DNA of 64,000 nt, from NCBI RefSeq assembly GCF_004210375.1, contig NC_134837.1, positions 164,403,310 through 164,467,309 of the forward strand, written 5' to 3'. Position 1 is the first letter of the stretch, and each line of letters opens with the position of its first letter. Source of the DNA: Tachypleus tridentatus (Eukaryota > Arthropoda > Merostomata > Xiphosura > Limulidae). The notes beneath the pieces are model-generated. The model saw only the letters and a list, made by a program, of their open reading frames with translations. It had not been told where the DNA came from and did not search any database. Positions 1 through 12,500 of the stretch are shown here, in pieces. Made by a program: the position numbers and the translations under genes.

Positions 1-2186
1 TCTTTATAGAGTTATCCTGTTGAATACCTTCAATTATCCCATTTTTACTTCCCTCTCTTTCTGTTCCTTTTGTGTGGGCCATCTGCTACTCTCCTTTGGA
101 CTTCTATGCTGTCCTTCAAGCCATGTCTGATTTTCCCTTTTAAGCCATTGTAGTGTATTCTTTGTACTATATTTTACTTGGACCTATTTCATTTTTCTGG
201 CATGTGGTTGTCATCATTCTAACATTTATACTCTCAGTGTTTCCTGTATCCTTTACCATTCCGTGTACATTATCCACTGTCTGGATTGGACTCTCACCTT
301 CTCTGGACATCTTCTTCCTGAGAAGGTTGTTTAGTCTTTTATCCTAATTCCTTACCCTCCTCTTCCCACCTCTATGCCCATTCAAATCCAAATCACACAT
401 TTTTACCAGTTAATTCCCTGCTCTGTTTTTGGCTTGTATTGTTTCCTTTTGTGGTTCTTAGTTCTGTCTATTTGTTCCATGCATTCCCTTTGTTTCCTGC
501 AGTCTTTTTTCTCTTAACTTCACTAGTTGGATTCACCAACTTGTGCAACTGGCATTTTCTGACTTGTCCATGGCAGATCATCATCTGCATATTGTTTTTT
601 CACACCAAATATGTCATCTAAATATGTATCAGATTGCTCAACACTGCTGTCTTTCAGCAGAGGTCATTTAGGCTAGTATGTGGACAACTCCAAATACATT
701 TGTTGCTCTGTATCTATTGAACATAGCTGTCATCCCTCTGCAGGTATTGTCTTTTTCTTGTGGTAATTCTGCACACATCTGTTCTCCTTTGAATGGGGTA
801 AGTCAGCATGTTATTACTATGTATTATGTATTTTATTTCATTGATATCCATCATATTTGAGGATCCCACCTGGTGGTGCTTGTTGCCTTATCAGATATAC
901 TGAATATTATATCTTAGTATTAAATCTGTATCCTTCTATAACAGTCTCTGTGGAGATGGTGTTTTTTATGTAAGACCAACAGGCACTTATACAGTGGTGT
1001 GAGTGTGTATAGATATGCATATTTTATATTATCATTGTATCATATGTAACAGACTGTCACACTTGGAATTCATGAGTAAAACAGATTGATATTTTTGCCC
1101 ATTCTCATATGTGTGATACTTAGAGTCAAGATCTTTCTGCTTTTCAAAGTAGGGGATCACAGATATCTATTGCACTGTCTCCAGTGTGTCCTTTCTATGG
1201 GCACCCCAACATACATCCCCCCCCTTCTTTTAATGGACTGCAGAAGTCCTTGCCAGTTCTGATTCCAACCTGCTGGAGTGGTGAATATAGAGAATTCCTC
1301 AGGAGTGCAGTTTATAACACAAACTTAAATAAAAATTCATAGATTATATGTACCCACTCATTGTTAAGAGGGGTATTGTTATACTTCTTGGTTGTGTAGT
1401 AACATGCTATTTTTAATCCAAGATTGACTTTCCCCAGATTGACTGAACTTGTTGATCACAAAATAAATTACAAACAAGATATAAAATGATTACTCGTATA
1501 CAAGGAGGTTCCGCTAGATGGTTTATATCTGGACGGACTGCACTTGATATACTATGTAATATCCAAGGTGCTTCTACTGGATGTTTTTTACCTGGGTGGA
1601 CTGTATTTGTTGATCTTACAAACTTATGAAAGGTGCTACCACTGATTTGTTTGCTTGCACAGATCACACTTGGCCTTTTCAGGTACATTTTACAGTCCTA
1701 GTCATGTATATGTATATCTGATTGTCAAACACATTCCTAAGTTCTTACTTTCAGTGTGTCAAATGCTCTTGCTTGTTCCATATGTAGACAACTTAGATAC
1801 TGTTTGTTGTTCACAGGCATAACCTGTATTATGCATATTGTGCCATATATGTCTTACTGTATTCATTACTGGGCAAAGAGCATAGCATTTATAGAAGTAG
1901 TGCTATATTCCATAGATGTGTCTCCTTTTTTAATTATGGAACACCTATTCTTTGGTGACAGTTGTTATCTGCTTGTTTGACTGCTGTGGAGCCTTCACTC
2001 CCTCCATTGCAGTGTGAGATTCTAGCTTTGTGTGAGGAGAGGTAATACTATTTCATAAATTAACATTTTCTATCACTGAAGTGTATTTCTAATGTATAGT
2101 CACCTCCATTCATTCAGCTATCTTGAACTTGGTTTGTCCTCTTAAGCATAGAAGGAGACAGTTGTGCTAAGAGACTGTCTTGCTCT
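1..2186 (+). repeat. Degenerate repeat region with a DIRS-like terminal module
   Basis: No coding exon was recognised. The end of this stretch (about 1990-2186) aligns by eye with 45795-46060, next to the DIRS-like relic: both carry 'cagtgtgagattctag', a 'gtgtgag..gaggta' run and 'taacattttct'. The site at 2187 corresponds to 'ataggtggagag' at 46049. The upstream part has the pyrimidine-rich look of the other DIRS-like copies but no motif I can name. Two similar stretches near 1500-1565 and 1569-1635 ('ctggacggactgcacttgat' / 'ctgggtggactgtatttgtt') look like a diverged tandem pair. Confidence 0.4.
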
Positions 2187-2474
2187 TATAGGTGGACAAC
2201 CCGGCATGGCCAGGTTGTTAAGGCACTCGACTCATAATCTAAGGGTCTTAGGTTCGGTTCCCAGTCACACCAAATATGCTCACCCTTTATAATGTAACCG
2301 TCAATCCCACAATTCGTTGGTAAAAGAGTAGCCCAAGAGTTGGCAGTAGGTGGTGATGAGTAGCTGCTTTCCCTCTAGTCTTACACTGTTAAATTAGGGA
2401 CAGCTAGTGCAGATAGCCCTCATGTAGCTTTGTGCAAAATTCAAAACAAACCAAAAACCAAACCTATAGGTGGA
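2187..2474 (+). mobile_element. tRNA-derived SINE (family 1), full length with 10-bp target duplication
   Basis: The head 'ggcatggccaggttgttaag' resembles a tRNA A box and 'ggttcggttccc' a B box. The body and tail are shared with copies at 18653, 47043 and 48878. TATAGGTGGA flanks the element at 2187-2196 and 2465-2474 and is a perfect target-site duplication. It sits inside the DIRS-like terminal module. Confidence 0.9.
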
Positions 2475-3444
2475 GAGTTGTTGCATGCTTATTTGCATAT
2501 TACAGGTCTGCAGTACCACATCAAAATAAGTGAAGGTAGATGGTAGTTCCAAGACTAAAGGAGAAAAAATTATGCATGTATTGGGAATTAATATTTAACA
2601 ATTATTATTATGTGAGGAGAGAGATAAATATATGTCAGAAATACTTTTTCATTTTAGGAAAACTGTAACTTTTTTCTCTCAAGTACTTGTAAATGTTGTT
2701 CATTTTTGATTGATGTATTGCTGATTAGCTTAAAAAACTGCATGTGTTAAAATAACAATAAAGGTATCGATTTTTACATTACTTGTATTTGGTTTCAGGT
2801 AATAATGACAATACTTAATGAAGATGCTTCAAATTGAACGCATTCAATTTTTTTGTTAGCTAGAATTTAGCTGTTGAAGTTAAATGTGATTTAAAGATAT
2901 TATAAATATATAATTTTGGAAATAAAATAAGTTCATAGAAAATTATACCTTCAGCTGAAGAATCATACATGTAACTGAGGTCATCACGTTAGATAAAAAA
3001 TGTTAATAAATAATGTCTAATACGAAATGAAATTATTCCATCACTGGTCAGAAGATGCTATGAATTTTTGGAAAACATGAAGTAAGGAAACAAAAAAATA
3101 GCTAATTTAAATATAATCTAAATGTAATGGAGAAATAAATATTTTCCCTTGAAATATGCATGTTTATAAGAAGAAGGAAAAAAAGATGGGATATACATCA
3201 GCATGTGCCAAATGCGTGAGGAAATTTATAACTAATTTAATGCAAACATTAGAAAATGTTACCACCTGTAATGTTTGATGTTAATTAATGCATACTTACA
3301 AAGCCATTTTGTGAAAAAAATTTAGTTTAAAAGCCATTTAAAAATTTTTTACGTGAATGTCACTAACTTAATTAGAGATTCCATACAATGTAATTGTTAC
3401 TGTTGATGATTATTATTTATGGCTTACCTGGTTTTACTAGCCAG
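2475..3444. other. AT-rich intron sequence
   Basis: Continuation of the DIRS-like terminal module for a short distance, then AT-rich sequence with no open frame, repeat or splice-bounded exon that I recognise, up to the MTO1 exon. Confidence 0.5.
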
Positions 3445-3553
3445 AAGAACAAGTTGGAACTTACCTAACTTTTACAACACCAGAGACAGAGAAAATAATC
3501 TTAGAAAATGTCCATCTTAGCCGTCATGTTAAAGAAGAAACTAGAGGACCTAG
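3445..3553 (+). CDS. MTO1: MTO1 exon a (first in window)
   Basis: Encodes [17 protein letters not shown] followed by [14 protein letters not shown], which matches the central FAD/NAD-domain segment of MTO1. The donor is GACCTAG|gtaaaa, leaving two bases for the next codon. The acceptor is uncertain: ccag ending at 3444 is preferred, tag ending at 3440 is possible. Confidence 0.88.
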
Positions 3554-6500
3554 GTAAAAAAAAACTATTATCATAAGGTTGTGATATTTAAGACTACTCT
3601 AAGTATCATTATAGTTGGGACTTCTTATTTTAGATTAAGCAAAGAGTTTTGTCAGTATTATTTAAGTGGATAAAGTATGGTAGTCTATAATATTGCTGGA
3701 AAGTCATATCTAACTATAAAGTTTTATATATTTGTGAAATTGAATGTTATCATGACATTATATAGGAATAAATTATTTAAGTTTTATCTGTTATAACTTC
3801 TACGATTTTAACCTTTAGTTAATGGGATTAATTAGTCTTAGCATAAAATTTAGCTATAGTGAACTTTCCATATACATAGTACAGCTTAGCAATACTTGCA
3901 ATAGTATTTAACAGTTTTAAATCCTCAGAATCATCATATAGTTAGAATTACATGAGTATACAGTTCAACAGGAGGCATGAATTTGTTTCCAATGAGAATA
4001 GTAGTTTTACCTAATATTTCCTGTAATTACAGATCTACTCAATAGTGGAGCTGGAAGGTGAATTCTATTAATCAGTATACTATAAATTACATAAATTAGT
4101 GCTGCATAAAATAATTCATTAATTAAAATTATGATTAAACCAATTATTACAAAAATAATCAACTAATCAAAATTAGTGTTTCTACTCTTTAGTACTTTTG
4201 CTTATTCCAACTATCCAAGTAATCATAATGTTGTCATGATTTCTCATTCTTGTTTTTTTTAACTGAAATTTGTTTGGCTTAATCAATTAACTAAATGAAA
4301 TGAGTGCTTCTTGTTATTATTGTTTTTTGTTATTCCAACTATCCTGGTATTCAAAATACATAACTAACCACAATGATCCCTCTTCTTCATGTTTACCTTG
4401 TTTGGATTAACCGATAGATTAGATTTAACTTAATATATTGCTTACTGATTACAAGCTACAAACATAGCCAGTGTTAAATAGTGTAAGATTGCTTTAACAA
4501 AAAAAATTAATGTAAGTCAATATTTGTTATTCTGTATATATTCAAAAAATGTTTATTGCTCAATAACTTGCTCATTTAACTGTGTTTCTCGGAAAATACC
4601 TGACATGGATTAATTACAGTCTACCAGTATATAACACCTTTAAGTCATTAATATCTTTGTGTGATCAAGGCTCCTGCTGAATTACCTCTAGCTCTATCTA
4701 AATAGAAAGTACAGAAAAGGGAAAACAAAAGTTTGACTGTTGCTGTGTGGTACATAAGCACTTCCTAGTGCAGTAAACTTCTAAGTTATTTGATTTATTC
4801 ATTTCTCAACATGACTGTTTTTCTAAGTTTTGTCTTGTGCATATAATATGTGAATGTATTAGTAATTTTTGTGTATTTTATCTAAATTTCCATTAATTGT
4901 TGTTGCCATAGTAGGGATTTAGAATTGAAAACCAAGAGTGCTCAGAAATTAAATTATTTCCATTTTCTCCACTTGTAATGAAAGACAAACATGGATGCCA
5001 CTTTGTGAGAAAAAGAAAGATGAAAAACTATACAGAAATCAGCAAATCCAACATTAATGAATTTGTGGCTGGCCAATGCTGAAAAACCTTCATAACAAGC
5101 ATAGTTTAATGTGAATTACATCCATTAACACTTCCTTTGATTTCACAAAGAGTCATTTAATGAATGTTGTCCCTAGACATTTAACTACATTAATGATAAT
5201 TATCTGTGTGTCATTCAGATCGAATACTTAAACCATCTTTTGTTAGCACTAATATCTCTTCACTTTAATAGCTTATGATATTTTTATGCTGAAATTGTTA
5301 ATTATTTATAAGTTTTTGCATAGATGATGAGACTTTAATAAAAGAAGCAACTCTAATTATAGTTTTTTTACCTTACTGTGATTTAAAATTTTTTACAATA
5401 CTTTGATTTACAACTTATTAAACATTTTAATATTTGTAAAGGGGTCATTGTAAGTTTTCTGACCAAATATTTGTAATATTGCATTATGGTTTTGTAGAAT
5501 TGGAGATAATTTGTTTTCATTGAATTAGATATTATCTGTCATACTCTGTGACAATAATTTTACTAGATTTATCACTTGAAATTTAAGGACAATTATTTTT
5601 ATTGAAGAGTTATTTTTTTATTTCAGTAGAGTTTCTAGTGAGAATTTGTAGAAAGAAACTTATGGAACAGTGTTAATTGTATTTTTAGCTTTTTTCAGAT
5701 TTTGTCCTAGCTTATGTACAGGATACATTTTCATTTATAACAGTTTAAGATTAAAAACATAACTTAATACTAATTTCTTGTTCCTGAAGGTATATATCAT
5801 GTTAAACCAAGAATAGTTTGAAATTGTCTTTAAAAATAGCAAAAATAGTTTTAAAATAGCAAGATGTGTATCACAAGACTAACAGAATTGTTGAATACTA
5901 GCAATTAATTAGTCTGATGATTAATTGATTTGTTAAATTCTATTAGTCATCCCAGAATACTATATATGTACACCAAACTTCAGAATAACACTAATTTATA
6001 CTTTTACATAAAGGAATACTTTTGTAACAGCTATACTCAGGAATATTGTATGAATGATTTTATTAAAGCTTCAGGAAAACTTTTCAGAATTTAATGATGT
6101 TTAATTTGTTTGTTTTTTTAGATATTGTCCATCTATAGAATCAAAATGCTTGAGATTTAGGAATCGATCTCATCAGATTTGGTTGGAACCTGAAGGTATT
6201 AATATAAACATTGTTTGAAGACTTGTATGAACTTTATTATGAAACTTTTTGAAAGTCAAGTGTTTAATTTTTAAAAGTTACATTAGCATTTGGTAGACAT
6301 TTCCAATTTCTGTAAAGAAGGGGAAATTTATAAATAAATATTAAGGATTCTGGCTAATTTGCTCATTTTGTGGAATCACAGATATGAAGATTATACCATA
6401 AACATAACTTAGTTTTCTAAGTTCTGTCCTTATATAGGGTTAGATACTTGTCATGTGGTCATTATGCTAGAGGTGATATATCACATATTTCTAACAATAT

Positions 6501-9500
6501 TGCCTAATATTTGAAATAGTATTTTATGTGATTCAAAACAAAAGGTATTTTTGAAGAACAGCTTTCAAGAATATGTGTTTGTGCAAGAAGTAATTTTACA
6601 ATTTGTCATATTCTCAGAAATATGTGAAATTTTACTTTCAGTACAATGACCACATAACTTATCATTGTGTTTACAATGGTCAATTGCAATTTACCCCTGA
6701 TGAAGGAAACTCCATTTTCCAAAAGCACTTGGTCTGTTGGGTTTCTTTTCTAATGTTAATTTTTACTGCCACTTCTATATATTTTCAAGTGTCATGATGA
6801 AGTATCTGTATCAGTTTTTTTATGTTATGATGTGGATTGTTTTTTAATTTTTGTGTGCTATCATTGTATTGTAAATATTTTGATTTTTGTTGCTGTGGTT
6901 TAGAAGTTTGGCTTGTTTTCACTTGAAATATACTATACTATTTAGTATAAAATTAAATGAATAATTTAAAGGACAAAAAATTAATGAAATAAACTACTAC
7001 TTGGTGTCAAAAATATTCAGTTACTTTCAGAAAAAGTGTTTATGAACTAAATTTGTAAGGAATATTTTTAGTTTAAATAAACCAACTTTTAAAGTGTTAT
7101 AAATGAAGAGTTTTTATCTCTCTGGTCTTGAGGGATGTCACTAACGTTGATTTTTTCATTCTCAAGTGGAATTATGTAACCAAATTTCATGAAACTTAGT
7201 ACAAACCTATCAAATAGTATTTAGTTTCAGTAAAAAAAAATTCACATAATTTGATTGATTTTTTTATAATTTATTAGGTTCTGAAATTTCCAGAACTTTC
7301 TTGTTAAAAACTTTTGGATAACGTTAAAATTACTTTTTTTTCACCTTAGAAATTCAGTTGTTTAATAGTCAGTGATGTCGAGAAAACCCACTTGTAGAGA
7401 AATAGATATGTAAATACGGCTCATTTGGGTTGAGAAAATATTTTACATAGAGGAGCGAACAACGTTTCGACCTTCTTCGGTCATCGTCAGATTCACAAAG
7501 AAAGAAGGAGGTAACTGACCGGAAGCTGACCACATATTTGAAAGGGGTTATGTAACTGAATGTTGGAATGTAGAGGGCAGTGTTAGATGTTTGAATATAT
7601 AATTTTATATTATTTATTTTATTATTTTTAATATTGATATAAAGGTGTTCCTTTGTATTGGTTTATTTTGGGTTTAAGTTGTTGTAATAAGGCTTCTTTA
7701 ATTTTGTGTTTGTTTATGTTTGTTTCTTTATTTAGTATTTGAGTGTTTTCTATGGTTATGTAGTGTTTATTTGCCTTGCAGTGTTTGAAAATGTGTGAAG
7801 GTGACTTTTTATATTCTTTGAATCTGGTTTTCATTTTTCTACTTGTTTCTCCAATATAGAAATTGCGGCAGTTATCACATTGTATTTTATAAATAATGTC
7901 GGTGTGGTGTTTGTCAGTGTAGTTTTTACTTAGTATAGACCTCAGTTTTGTGCTTGGTTTTTGAATAAAATTGGTATTAACTGGAATGTCATATTTTGTT
8001 ACTAGTTTTTGCCAAATGTTGGTTATTTTTCTGCTGATGTCGGGAATATATGGTATGCAGCAGTGTAGGGTTTTGTGATTCATTGGATATATTTATATAA
8101 CTTTTGTTGGTTGATTTTGCTTTCTGTCTAGCTGTGTACGTATAATGTTTACTACGGTTTATGGAGGAAACTTTGTTGATGAAGTATTGTTTTATTTTGT
8201 CTAATACGTCGTTAATTTTATCTGTTGAGCATAGTTTTATGGCTATGTTTATTTGATTTCATAGTATGTTGAGTTTTTGTTTTGTTTCATGTGCTGAGTC
8301 CCAAGGAATGTATAGTCCAGTATGGGTATTTTTCGGTGTATTTCTGTTTTATATTGTGTGTCGGTTCTTGTAATTTTGAGGTTAAGAAATTATATTTGAT
8401 TGCTTTCTTCCTGTTCACACGTGAAGTTAATGTTGGGATGTATAGAGTTAATGTGATTGAAAATATTAAGTGTGTGTGGTTGGAAAAATTAAGTCTGTGT
8501 TCTGTAGATCTGAATCCTGCAACCATGTCATCTACATATCTGTACCAGTATAGTGGTGGATGTAATGCTGTGTTAATTGCTTGTGTTTCAACTTGTGTCA
8601 TAAAAATATTGGCTAGAACTGGTGATACTGGGTTGCCCATGCTTAGGCTATTTGTTTGTATATAGTTGTGGTTGTTGAACATGAAGTTTGTCTTCATCGT
8701 GGTGAATTCTATGAGGGTTACTAATTGGTTGCTGGGAATGTCTATAGATGGGTTAGGATATAGAGTTCTAAGGCTATCTTGCAGGCTTCAGTGGTTGGAA
8801 CTTCTGTAAAGAGAGGATATAACATCAAAACTGGCCATTAAGGCTTTATGATTAAGTTGATTTAGATTAGACTTGAAATTAAATGAGTCTTTGATGAATG
8901 AGCTGGCTGATGTTACATATTTGGAGAATGCCCATGCTATGTATTTACCAAGATTGTAATTGAACGATTAATTTGTTGACATTATTGGTCATAATGGACA
9001 ATCTGGTTTATGAGGTTTGGGGATGCCATATATTTGTGGTGTGCATGAGTCAGTTTTATGTTGGTAGGAATAAAGTGTTTGTGAAATTATGTTGGATTTT
9101 TTCATTTTTAATAGTTTTTTGTTTAGTTGCATTTCATGTGTCTTTGTTAATTTTGTGTGTATTGGTTTAAATTTGTTTGTGTCTGATAGGATGCTCTTCA
9201 TAGGTTGTTTGCTTCTCTACGTAAAATATTTTCTCAACCCAAACGAGCCGTTTTTACATATATAGCCGTTTAATAGTGTTGATCAGAAAGTTCCATTTTA
9301 TATATTCTGTCAGTTTCAACTTGATTGATAAGTTTATTTTAGTACATTATTTTTCTGTTTGCAGTTGTCACGATTTTTGGCTGTAAGTCACAAAAACAGC
9401 AAAACTGACAAAGATTTATTGGTGACTTCAAACATGATTTTTCACAGTTACTTTTGTCAAGCTGCATAACAGTATTTTTGATAATATAATAATATTCTTC

Positions 9501-12500
9501 TTGTGATCAAGTTAATTTCATAGTTTGTTTTCAGTGAATAATTAATTCATTTTTTGAATATGAGAAACATAATAATTAAGGATTTGAGTAAATTATATAT
9601 TTAAAAACAGCTGGTATGGGTAGAGAAAGCACCAGTAGATGAGCAAACAACTTAATTTTTTCAATCACATTAACTCTATCTCAACATTAACTTCACATGT
9701 GAACAGGAAGAAAGCAATGAAATATCATTTCTTAACCTCAAATTTACAAGAACTGAAACACAATTTAAAACAGGAGTCCACTGAAAAATCACCCATACTG
9801 GACGATACATTCCTTGGGACTCGAAACATGAAACAAAACAAAAACTCAAGATACTAAGAAACCATAAACTATGCTCACAAGATAAAATTAATGATGAATT
9901 ACACAAAATAAAACAACACTTCATCAGCATGAACAAGTTTCCTCCACAAACTGTAGAAAACATAATATGCACACACCTAGACAAAAAGTAAAATCAACTA
10001 ACAAAAGTAAATATATCCCAAGATTTAAAAAATCACAAAACCATGTCTGGCTGGATACCACATATTCCCGATATCAGCAGAAAAATAACCAACATCTGAC
10101 AAAAACTAACAACAAAATATCACATTCCAGTTAATACCAAATTTATTCAAAAACCAGGCACAAAAATAAGGTCTATACTATGTAAAAACTACACTGACAA
10201 ACACCACACCAACATTATTTATAAAATACAATGTGATGACTGCCACAACTTCTATACTGGAGAAACAAGTTGAAAAATGGAAACCAGATTGGCAGAACAT
10301 AAAAAGTCACCTTCACACGTTTTGGACACTGCAAATCAAATAAACACAACATAACTATAAAAAAACACCCAAATACTCAATAAAGAAACAAACAGAAACA
10401 AACACAAAATTAAAGAAGCCGTACTTATACAACAACTCAAGCCCAAAATAAACCATGACAAAGGAACACTTTTATACCTATATTAATAAATATATCCAAC
10501 ATCTAAGCACACCCTCTACATTCCTACACTGAATTATACAACTGCCTTCAAACATGTGGTAAGCTACCAGTCAATAACCCTTTCTTTCTTTGTGAACCTG
10601 ATGATGACCAAGGAAGGTTGAAATATTGTTTGCTCCTCTACATAGTGCTTTCTCTACCCATACCAGCAGTTTTTAAATATATAATTTTCTCTACAGATGG
10701 GTTTTCTCATCATCACAAATTAAAGAGTTGAGTTATCAGAATTTTTTGTCTTTATCATACTCACACAAGAAAATATTTGTAGCTTTAAAACTGATACATT
10801 TAACATAAAAACATTTTCAGAAATAAAAAACAAATTACTACAAAAGCAGTTAGAATTTTCACAGATCTGTGGGTTGTTTCTAAATATTCTAAACTTTCCA
10901 TGAAATTCCTTTGTTCATCCTTATTGCAGCAGTAGGTAATTATTTTCCAATAAAATTTTAAGATGTGGCTTACAATGTTTTATTTACTCTACATTAGCAT
11001 AAGTAATTTATAATCTTTGTCTAAATATATGTTAGCATTGTCTGTATCTATTTTCAAAAATGTTCTTTATTTTAGTGATGATTTTGTTACAAATTACAGC
11101 TTTTACAGTAAGGAAAATTTGTTTTTAAAACAGATACAACATTTCGATTAATATTGGTATCATTTTCAAGTCCACAAGTTTTAGCAGTAAAGAAGGTTTT
11201 AGTATTTAGACCTATATTCAACAACCTAAAAATTTATTTAAATTTTGGAATTAATAGTGACTGGAAAATAAAAATTCTAAAGGAATTTTGGAGTTAAAAA
11301 TTGTTAAAATAGGGATAGAACTATTTTTTGCTTTACATTTTGAAATGCTTTAAGCATATGTGCACTTCTCCACAGGAAAAGTGTTCTGTGGTCCAGGTAT
11401 GGTTAAGACAAACTTAGGGTATTTTTGAGAACTTGCACTTTGAATAGCCCCAGATGCTCTTATTTTTTCTCTTTTGACCACATTATGACACTTGTATAAG
11501 ATATTTATTTTTGTGGATTTCTCTTCAGAGAGTTATCATATATGGGTGAATATCCAAAACAATCTTTTATCTAACTTTTTAAATTAAAACAGAATGTTGA
11601 TTCCCCCTTCTAGGATTTTTTTCAGTTTATTAAAAATATTCTCATTAAATATTTAATGTGTGTTTACCATATTGCATCGTATTATGTGATTTTACATTTT
11701 ATATCCCTGTTCCTGTACCAAGTGTTGAGAACTAATCAGAAAAATAGTGACATCACTAATTATCTCTCCGTGCTACTGAGGGACCCTAGCAGTAATTAGT
11801 AGAATAAATTGTAGTATTAATAGTATTAATACTGTTATTCACAAATTATTTTGTGAATTTTATATTATTAGAAACCTTGTAACCAACAAATTCATGAATT
11901 CATAAACAGATTAGAGAATAAATGATTGAGAAAAATATGTTTAAAACATTGGTGTGATCCATGGATCTCACTGGTAATTCTAAAATTAATTTATTTTCTT
12001 GAGAAATTTGTTAAATGTTCCTCAATGTTATACAAAATCTTAAAATGACAAAACATTCTTTCTCTCTCTTTTTATTTTTCTGAATAAAATTTCATCAATT
12101 TTTTTAAAAATAGTCTTTACTTAGCATATGAGTGCACGTATGAAATAAAAAGTAATTTTCTTCTTTTGTCAAATGACATTCACATCCTTTTATCTCTTAG
12201 TATTTTGTCCAGTAGATGTTTTATTTTATAACGTACTTATCACTTGCTTTATTGGGATGGTTACTGGTTATTTGCCAGCAGGATGAATGCTTGTTCTGTT
12301 TAATTCATTTCTTTTTTTCCTTTGGACACTTATTTTTTTTCAAAATCAGATATTGTAACTTAAATTTTAGCTAAGTATAAGATATTTTTACAGTTATAAA
12401 CATATCTGTAATTCTCTTATTCTGTAACAAAAAAAAATCCTCTTGAGCAAATAATCAATACAACCACATTGTCTTGCATTTATACATCTATAAGTAAATG

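Larger units (their letters stand above)
7384..9275 (-). mobile_element. Penelope-like element, copy 1, with inverted pseudo-LTR ends
   Basis: Penelope-like elements encode a reverse transcriptase linked to a GIY-YIG endonuclease and are bounded by pseudo-LTRs that may be direct or inverted. On the minus strand this copy carries RT fragments followed by a GIY-YIG region. The 3' pseudo-LTR (7384-7580) includes 'gggttgagaaaatattttac', and 9207-9275 holds the same segment in inverse orientation. The RT start and several internal blocks are broken, so this copy is dead. It lies in MTO1 intron 6196-12561. Confidence 0.88.

Noticed and set aside
153..860. Three short hydrophobic open frames
   Set aside because: Pyrimidine-rich DNA translates into hydrophobic residues by chance. 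There are no splice signals, no homology and no shared frame.
2197..2290. tRNA-like sequence that could be called a tRNA gene
   Set aside because: The A and B boxes belong to a SINE head with shared body, tail and target duplication; the cloverleaf is not preserved. The same holds for the heads at 18653, 47043 and 48878.
8282..8665. 127-codon open frame on the plus strand
   Set aside because: It is the antisense shadow of the Penelope reverse transcriptase on the minus strand.
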